Shown: one piece after another, positions 44,780 to 50,774 of the stretch
How the letters are laid out: every line of letters starts with the position of its first letter
Numbering within the stretch: the first letter of the stretch is position 1
Source of the DNA: Gonium pectorale
Taxonomy: Eukaryota; Chlorophyta; Chlorophyceae; Chlamydomonadales; Volvocaceae
Direction: 5' to 3'
Assembly: GCA_001584585.1 (NCBI GenBank)
Contig: LSYV01000038.1
Coordinates: forward strand, 518,896 to 569,669
Length of the DNA stretch: 50,774 nt
Program-made: the position numbers and the translations under genes
Notes under the pieces: model-generated
What the model was told of the DNA's origin: nothing
Databases searched by the model: none
The model's input: the letters and a program-made list of their open reading frames with translations, nothing else

Positions 44780-47700
44780 TCACTCTGCCCGCGCGTCAAA
44801 GTCGATCGGCTCGTTGTTGCAGTGCGCCACGTAGGCGTAGATGCCCAGGAGCAGCGCCGCGATGAGGGGGCCGTACATGGAGGCCTCCCAGGAGCCGCCC
44901 GTGGCGTCCAGCAGCACCCCACACGCGGCGATGCCCGACACCGCGCCCAGCGCGCCGCAGGTGTTGGATATGCCCAGGATGGCGCCTGCGGGTTGTTGGG
45001 GGCGGGGGCGGGGGCGGGAGAGAGGGCGGGAGAGGGGCGGCAGGGGGAGCCAGGGGCAAGGAGGATCGGTCAGTGCGCGATGACGGATAACTGCTGCCGT
45101 GTCGATGCCAGAGCAGGCATTTGAGATGCCCAGGGTGGCGCCAAGATGGGGGAGGGAGGGGGCCAGGGACGGGAAAGGGCGGCGGCACCAGCGCCGACTG
45201 TTCCATGGAGCCGTTCACCTTGGCTGCCAACTCACCTGCGTACTTGGTCGACAGGTCGTTGGGCGTGCAGAAGAGGCCGGCCAGCGTGAAGGGGTGCAGC
45301 GTGAGGCCGCCGATCATGGCAGCCACCACCAGCGAGCGGTCGTCGGCGGCCGCCAGCGCGCCCACCATGCAGGCGGCGGAGCCCAGCATCGAAATGCACT
45401 GGAGCGGGGAGTGAGGGGGTGGTGGGCAGGACGGCAGGGGACAGGGCCGGGGCAGAGGCGTAAGTCCAGGCGAAGAGGCTTGCGGGGCCGTGCGTCTGCG
45501 TGGAGGTGCGGTAGAGGGGTTGGCCGGCCGGCAGGGGGCTGCTAGCGGGCATGCAGCCGAACAGCCGACCGAGGCGGCGAAGGCGGGACTGGCACTTGCT
45601 TGGCCGTCGCGCGCACAGTGCGAGGCGGCCCTGGACAACGCCCTGACTTGGAAGCTACTGACGCGTGCATGTGCCGACCTCGACACCGATCGTCCCAACG
45701 CGCGCATGCCGCCGTCCTCCCCGGACCACCGCATGCCGCCTCAGTCCTCCCCTATGCGCATGGGCGGTGCCTACACCCCGCGTGCCGCCGTCCTCCCCGG
45801 CCCACCACATCCCACTTCAGTCCTCCCCATTCCCAGCCGCCGCGCCGCTCTTCCTGCCCTCTTGCTCCGCATCTACTTCACATACAATGTACCCACCTGC
45901 ACCGTCTTGCGCACGCGTGGCAGCGGCACCCCCTGTGCCAGCATCCAGTCCGCGAACCGGCCCGCGCCGCTCGACACGAAGAAGCCCGTCATGGCGGGGA
46001 CCATGGACATGAAGGATGCCTGGGGGCGTCGAGGGGATCGGGAGGTAATGCGTTTGGCGGATAAGGGTTGCGTGGTGTTTGCGTGGCTCAAGGATGCATC
46101 CCAGTCAAGTCTCCGACGCGCGCCAAACAATCAACCATATACAGACCAGTACGGTGCTGTAAGACACGGGTGACAAAGCAACGAGCCCCATGCCTACCTG
46201 ACTGAGGTCCATCCCCAGGTGGACAAAGTATGTGGGTAGCCAGGAGAGGAGGGTGAAGTAGTACCTGGTTCGGGGAAGGGGGAAGGGGAAACAGCTCAGA
46301 GGCATTACAGGGAAGGTGCCCGGGGGACGGAGCGAGGCGGCGGTTGCGTTGACCGGGGTGTGTGCGGAACAGAGCTCACCAATTCAGCGGCACCGAAAAG
46401 GCTGGGCGAAGGTGGAGTGGCCCCCCAACCCCTCCCTCTTGGAATCAGCCACTAAAGCGCATAGGGCTCGATCCCGCGGTTACTGGAGACCTGGCCCCAA
46501 AGTAGCAAGCCCGCCTCCCGCCGCAACGGCAAGCCCCTTCACGCCCAACCGACCCAGTCCCGGGCTCCGGTCGGCCCACAGATAGGAAACGCTACTGGCC
46601 CTGGCCGAGTCGCACCCAGGGCCAATGCCCGCGAGAATCCTTGCGGCCAACGCCAATTAGGCCGCAGGGCCCCATCGGCGCGCTATCCCTCCGCCATCCA
46701 AGATCTGCCGGGCCCGCGCCCTGCGCCCCTCTCTCCCCCCCTCGCTCACATGTTGTTGCAAAAGTGCGTCAGCATGAGCGCCTGCACCTCGCTGGCGCCC
46801 AGGAAGGCCCGGTACGGCACCGGCCTCAGCGCCGGCGCCGCGGCGGATGATGACGAGGTGGACGCCTCGGCGGAGGAGGCGGCCCGCGCGGCGGCCGTCT
46901 GCGCGGTGCCCGTGAGGCCCGCCACCATGTCGGGGTCGGCGCGGGCCAGCTCCGGCATCACCACGCCCTCAAACCAGGCGTACCACACGAGGCCTGACAG
47001 CGGGCAGGCCAGGGCAAAGGAGAAAAGGAAATGAGGTGGAGGGGGGGGGGCAGGGCGGGTCAGGCTGTGGAGGCCCCCAACGGCGCACAGCGCACGTCGA
47101 GGCACGGGGCCCAAAACGCGCACCCACGACCCCAAGCTCTGACGCATCGCCCCATTGTCCCCCATCGCCCGCCCTTCGTTTCTACAGCCCTGCCCAACGC
47201 ACCCTGCTCACCCCGCCACCCCGAGCCCACGAATCCCACTAAAGCCTCGGCCACACCCGCGCCATCCGCCCTTCCATGCCCCCGCAACCCCCCTCCCCTC
47301 TCCGCGACCCCAGCCCACCTAGCCCGCCGTAGATGTAGAACAGCGCCTGCCAGCCCAGGCTGTTGACGATGGGCGGCGCCGCCAGCAGCCCCACCACGGT
47401 GCCCAGGTGCAGGCCGCCGAACGAGGTGGTGGTGGCCGAGGCGCGGCCCGACTGCGGGATGGTGCGCGCCACCACGTCCACCACCGCCGAGGGCGCTACG
47501 CCCTGGCCCGCGCCAACCACAAAGCTGCGGGGAGGGGGCAGGGTGCGAGGAGGGTATGGGGAGTGAGGCGAGGAGGAGGGAGGAGACGAAGGGGCGCGTG
47601 TAACAAATGGCTGTACGAGCGTACGACCCAGCGTCATGCGCGGGTGTGGGAAGGCGAGCCAGTCCACTTCCCTCGCCCCATGTCCGCGGACCCAACGGCA

Positions 47701-49433
47701 CTTGTACGACACGACGGTTTCCACGGCAGCCGAGATCGCCCTCTCGACTCTTCACGCCTCCGGAACATTGTCGACGGCCCCCACCAAGAGGCGAGAGGCG
47801 AGCCCAGGTTCCATCGTGCGCATCAAGCTTGAGAAAGGGGGGCGGGGTTTGCGGCCAACGCCGCGCGCGCAGGCAGGGGCGCCACTGAGGCCGCCAGCGA
47901 CCAGGCGCCAGCCGGCCGCGCCCGCCCGCCTTCCCCACTCCCATCCCCCTTCCGCTCCCCACACTCGCACACCCCATGCGTGCAACGCCCGGCGGAAAGG
48001 CACCCACACCCACCGCGTGAGGGACAGCGTGGGCACGGTGGCGGCCGCCAGCGGCGCCACGAAGGTGGCCAGCGACCAGGCGCCGAGTGCTACGGGCAGC
48101 GCCAGGCGGCCGCCCGCGCGCGACGCGATGTAGCCCCCGGGCACGCAGGCCAACATGTAGCCCGTGTAAAAGAGCGCCTGCACCAGGCCCGCCACGGAGG
48201 CCGACCAGCCCGCCTCGGCTGACATGGGCACGATCGCCACCGACATGTCCACCTTGCCCTGCGGGGGTAAAAGGGCGAGGACGGGAGCGAGGGGAACAGA
48301 AGGTTAAACAGGCGTCCAAGCACCTTGCCCCTGTGCAGGGAGGGGGGCGACGGGCGGCGGGGGGCGGGAGGCGGGAGGGGAAGATGGAACCAATTGGGTT
48401 GTTAGGAACGGGCTGAATGCCAGACGAGTTCACCCGTTCGGAGGCCAAAGCCCTTTCTTGGGAGTGTGTGTGTGTGTGTGTTACAAGTGCCCATACGAGC
48501 CGTTTGGCCCCTCGGCACAGCCCCGGGAGGTGTATGCAAGGGGAGCGCTCTCTCACGCAACGGCTGCAGAGCGCAAGCCAGCCTAAACTTGAGCGCCAAG
48601 GGCGCTAAACCCCGCCCCCCCCCGGTTCCCCACGGCTTCTCTACTGAAAATGCCTTCCAAACCCACTGCCTCCCAGTTCCGCGCCTGGGCCCCGCCCGGG
48701 CTCCGAACGCGCGCTGGGGCCCCTCGAGCCCCTCAAGCGCTGGCTCCGCGCTCCAGAGACCTTAACCGGAACACCCCTCCTTCACAACGCCTCCCCATCA
48801 CCGCGCCAGCCCCTTCCCCAAACACAAACACACAGTTACGCATAGACCAGTTATGTCCCATAGGTCCCACAGACCATATAGGTCCCAATTGCACTGTTTC
48901 CTGCAACGCCGTACCATGTTGCTGAGCATGAGCGCCAGCGTCGCCGCCATCACCAGCTTGTCGTTGGCGGGCATGCCCGACCACCAGGCCTCCACAAAGT
49001 TGCCGCTGCCAGGCGTCTGCTTCCCAGCCGGGGAGGTGGAGGAGGAGGCGGCGTCAGCGTGGCCAATGGCAGCGCCCCCGCCTGCAGCGAACTGCGCCTC
49101 GAGCTGCTCAATCTGTTTGATATCGATGCCCGCGGGAGCGACGTCTGGGACCGTGGCCGCTGCGGTAGCTGTGGCCGTGGCCGCGGCCGTGGCCGCGGGC
49201 TTGGTCTCGGCAGCGGCAGCGGCGGGGGCGAGGAGCGCCTGGGAGGGACGCAGCTGCCCCGTCGCTGCGCGCGCCGCGAGCGCCGCGGACTCGGTGGTCA
49301 GAGCGCGGAGCAGCATGCGTCGGAGCCGTCGTTGCACGGCGCGGCCGGCCGTGCCGGAGCAGCGAGCGGGGCAGCACTCGCGCCGCCGCGCCATCTGGTG
49401 CTCATGGGAGCCGATTTGGCGAAGCACAGCCAT
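44780..49433 (-). CDS. MFS anion/phosphate transporter, PHT4 (ANTR)-like
   Basis: Eight exons splice in phase to 590 aa: 48915-49433, 48014-48258, 47319-47524, 46750-46993, 46198-46264, 45897-46019, 45236-45398, 44780-44985. The first about 155 residues are Arg- and Ala-rich and look like a plastid transit peptide plus linker. The MFS core follows: NKLVMAATLALMLSNMGKV, then MSVAIVPMSAEAGWSASVAG, the MFS signature PGGYIASRAGGRLALP between segments 2 and 3, and FVVGAGQGVAPSAVVDVV. Plant and algal PHT4/ANTR proteins carry inorganic phosphate or other anions across plastid or Golgi membranes, driven by Na+ or H+; substrate here is inferred. A central Ser/Ala-rich loop (about residues 340-365) is typical. 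The ATG at 49433 was chosen for its context (AAAATGG), although the frame stays open to another ATG at 49772. The stop overlaps a donor-like GTGAGT. Confidence 0.85.
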
Positions 49434-50774
49434 TTTGACGCTGACGATTCTGGTGCTGAAGGGCACTGGACGGTAGCGATTGTCAAAAGAAGAGCCTGGT
49501 TGCGCGCGAGGCCGGCTGGCCAACAGGACTGAAAACGCCCGCGGCTGCTGAAAAACAGATTTGCTTGTGGTTGGCTTTGACAAGGTTACACTTTGGAATG
49601 CTTTAAATGCGGAGCGAGATGCGGCTGAAGCTTCTGGTTGCGCTGCAAGCAGCAAGCGTAGCAGGGGATGTTGCGAGAGGCGAGCACGTTTCCGGCACAG
49701 GCCGTGCAGTGCTAAGCAAAACTGTGCGCAGCACGTGTGAGAGCCTCGGCAAAGCTCCGACGCCCGTCCCATGCTGCCGTGCCTGCCGTGGTAGGAATCA
49801 TGCCCGCATCGCCGGCCGCATCAAAGTGCCCGATCCCATGCAGTTGCATTCACTTGTACATGAACAGCGGAATTCCTTGCTGATCGCCCCATGCTTCACT
49901 GGGTCCGGCCACGTTGGCGGCCACCTTCCCAGAGGCCCGCTCCATATGGGTGCTTCTCAGGCAGTATCAATGCATGCTGCATTATGTCTACAGGCTTTGG
50001 ACTGAGCGTTTGCATGGAGTCGTATGCGGCTGGTCATTGTGGCGGGAAAACGCATCGGCGTGGGCAGGAGAAAATTCTCATTGCACGCACGGTGGACATG
50101 AAGAGATTGAAGCAATGTTCTTTTCATGCAAATGCAAGTAAGCAACGGCGGTCGGGAAGGTTGTTCGGAGAAACGCATTTTCGACACCTTCACTGCCAGA
50201 ACACACAGCCGCTACACAGGCAGCCGCAATGACCGCAAGAAAGGACATGTGGCTGACTTTTCTGTGTCGGACTCGCCGGTGCCTTACAAGTTACAACCCG
50301 ACTGCGGGCTGCTGCACGTGCACATGCGGCCCACGGACGGGACACGCTGCCACGTGACCGCCTTGACCCTGACACGAGGGGAATGCAGTGGGAGAACGAC
50401 CTGGCATCCTGGCTATGAGGGGACGGCTGGAGATGAAGGCCAACGTCATGCCGGTGTGCACGCTTGGAGAGTTGGGGCTTGAGGTCTGGGCACGACGGGA
50501 GTGGATTTGACGTTGTCTGTATCTGTATCATGGCAGTTGGAGAGGCGGTTGTATAACTCGTCGTCTCGAACGGCGAAGCGCTCCAGGAAGGCTCGGCAGA
50601 TTTGCAACCTTGTTTGCAAGTCTCCTCGCTCTGGGACGGACGGAACTCCGCCTGGACACGTATGCCCGCGGTCTCGCCGTGAACCCTTGCCGGCTCAGCC
50701 CGTGCTGGCAAAAAAGAGAAACCTGCACAGAAAGAGGGAGCCCGCCTCTACGGTCATACCGGTACACGCCCGAA
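49434..50774. other. Upstream region of the transporter, no gene supported
   Basis: The transporter's 5' UTR and promoter must lie at the left end. The frame continues open on the minus strand to an ATG at 49772, so an N-terminal extension of 113 residues is possible. Beyond about 49800 I see no splice-linked coding sequence, repeat or RNA gene. Confidence 0.5.

Noticed and set aside
45490..46173. 227-aa plus-strand open frame
   Set aside because: It is antisense to transporter exons and introns with low-complexity Pro/Ala/Arg content typical of GC-rich shadows.
47060..48556. 498-aa minus-strand open frame, Arg/Pro/Gly-rich
   Set aside because: It is a shifted frame of transporter exons and introns; the true frame gives a clean MFS protein with matching phases.
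50126..50482. 118-aa plus-strand open frame
   Set aside because: No recognisable domain, no splice partners, and composition like the surrounding non-coding DNA.
1..50774. CRISPR arrays, bacterial operons, tRNA or rRNA genes
   Set aside because: The tandem repeats found have no spacers, the genes are intron-rich and eukaryotic, and no tRNA or rRNA signature was seen by eye.

Overview
The window is nuclear DNA of a chlorophycean green alga, most likely from the volvocine lineage. The evidence is GC-rich, intron-dense genes with canonical GT-AG introns (one GC-AG), a polyproline extracellular linker, a very large beta-helix membrane protein of a type familiar from Chlamydomonas and relatives, a plant-type PHT4-like transporter, minisatellite-filled introns and algal non-LTR retroelements. 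Genus is not determinable from the sequence alone. All gene models were spliced by hand from splice consensus, phase and protein continuity, so exon edges are predictions.

Layout: (1) 1-2499 is GC-rich repetitive non-coding DNA. (2) 2500-12508 holds a divergent pair of paralogous secreted PAP2/vanadium-haloperoxidase-type genes: a minus copy with 12 exons and 444 aa, and a plus copy with 11 exons and 443 aa. They share a 293-bp head-to-head intergenic region. (3) 12509-16932 is non-coding with hairpins and small repeats. (4) 16933 to about 39849 (minus) is one giant gene. It has a short N-terminal part, a polyproline linker, a long run of POMP-like beta-helix repeats (many as single 84-96 nt symmetrical exons), Cys-rich modules and a multi-pass membrane C-terminus of roughly 2,500 aa in total. 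Its introns carry retroelement remnants, a nested insertion with a 13-bp target-site duplication, and tandemly duplicated exon-plus-intron units. A nine-base G run breaks the frame in the largest exon. (5) 39959-44344 (plus) contains candidate exons and a five-exon gene of unknown function, plus another 5'-truncated retroelement insertion with a 13-bp duplication. (6) 44780-49433 (minus) is an eight-exon MFS anion transporter of PHT4/ANTR type with a long transit-peptide-like N-terminus. (7) 49434-50774 has no gene that I can support.

Functional picture: three of the four recognisable genes (two secreted haloperoxidase-like enzymes and the giant ectodomain protein) act outside the cell or at the cell surface; the transporter is probably organellar. 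The sequence gives no sign that they form one pathway. The most informative part for genome evolution is the giant gene, where single-turn beta-helix exons appear to be multiplied by local duplication and homogenised by gene conversion. There are two assembly gaps (20 N and 564 N), both in or beside simple repeats.
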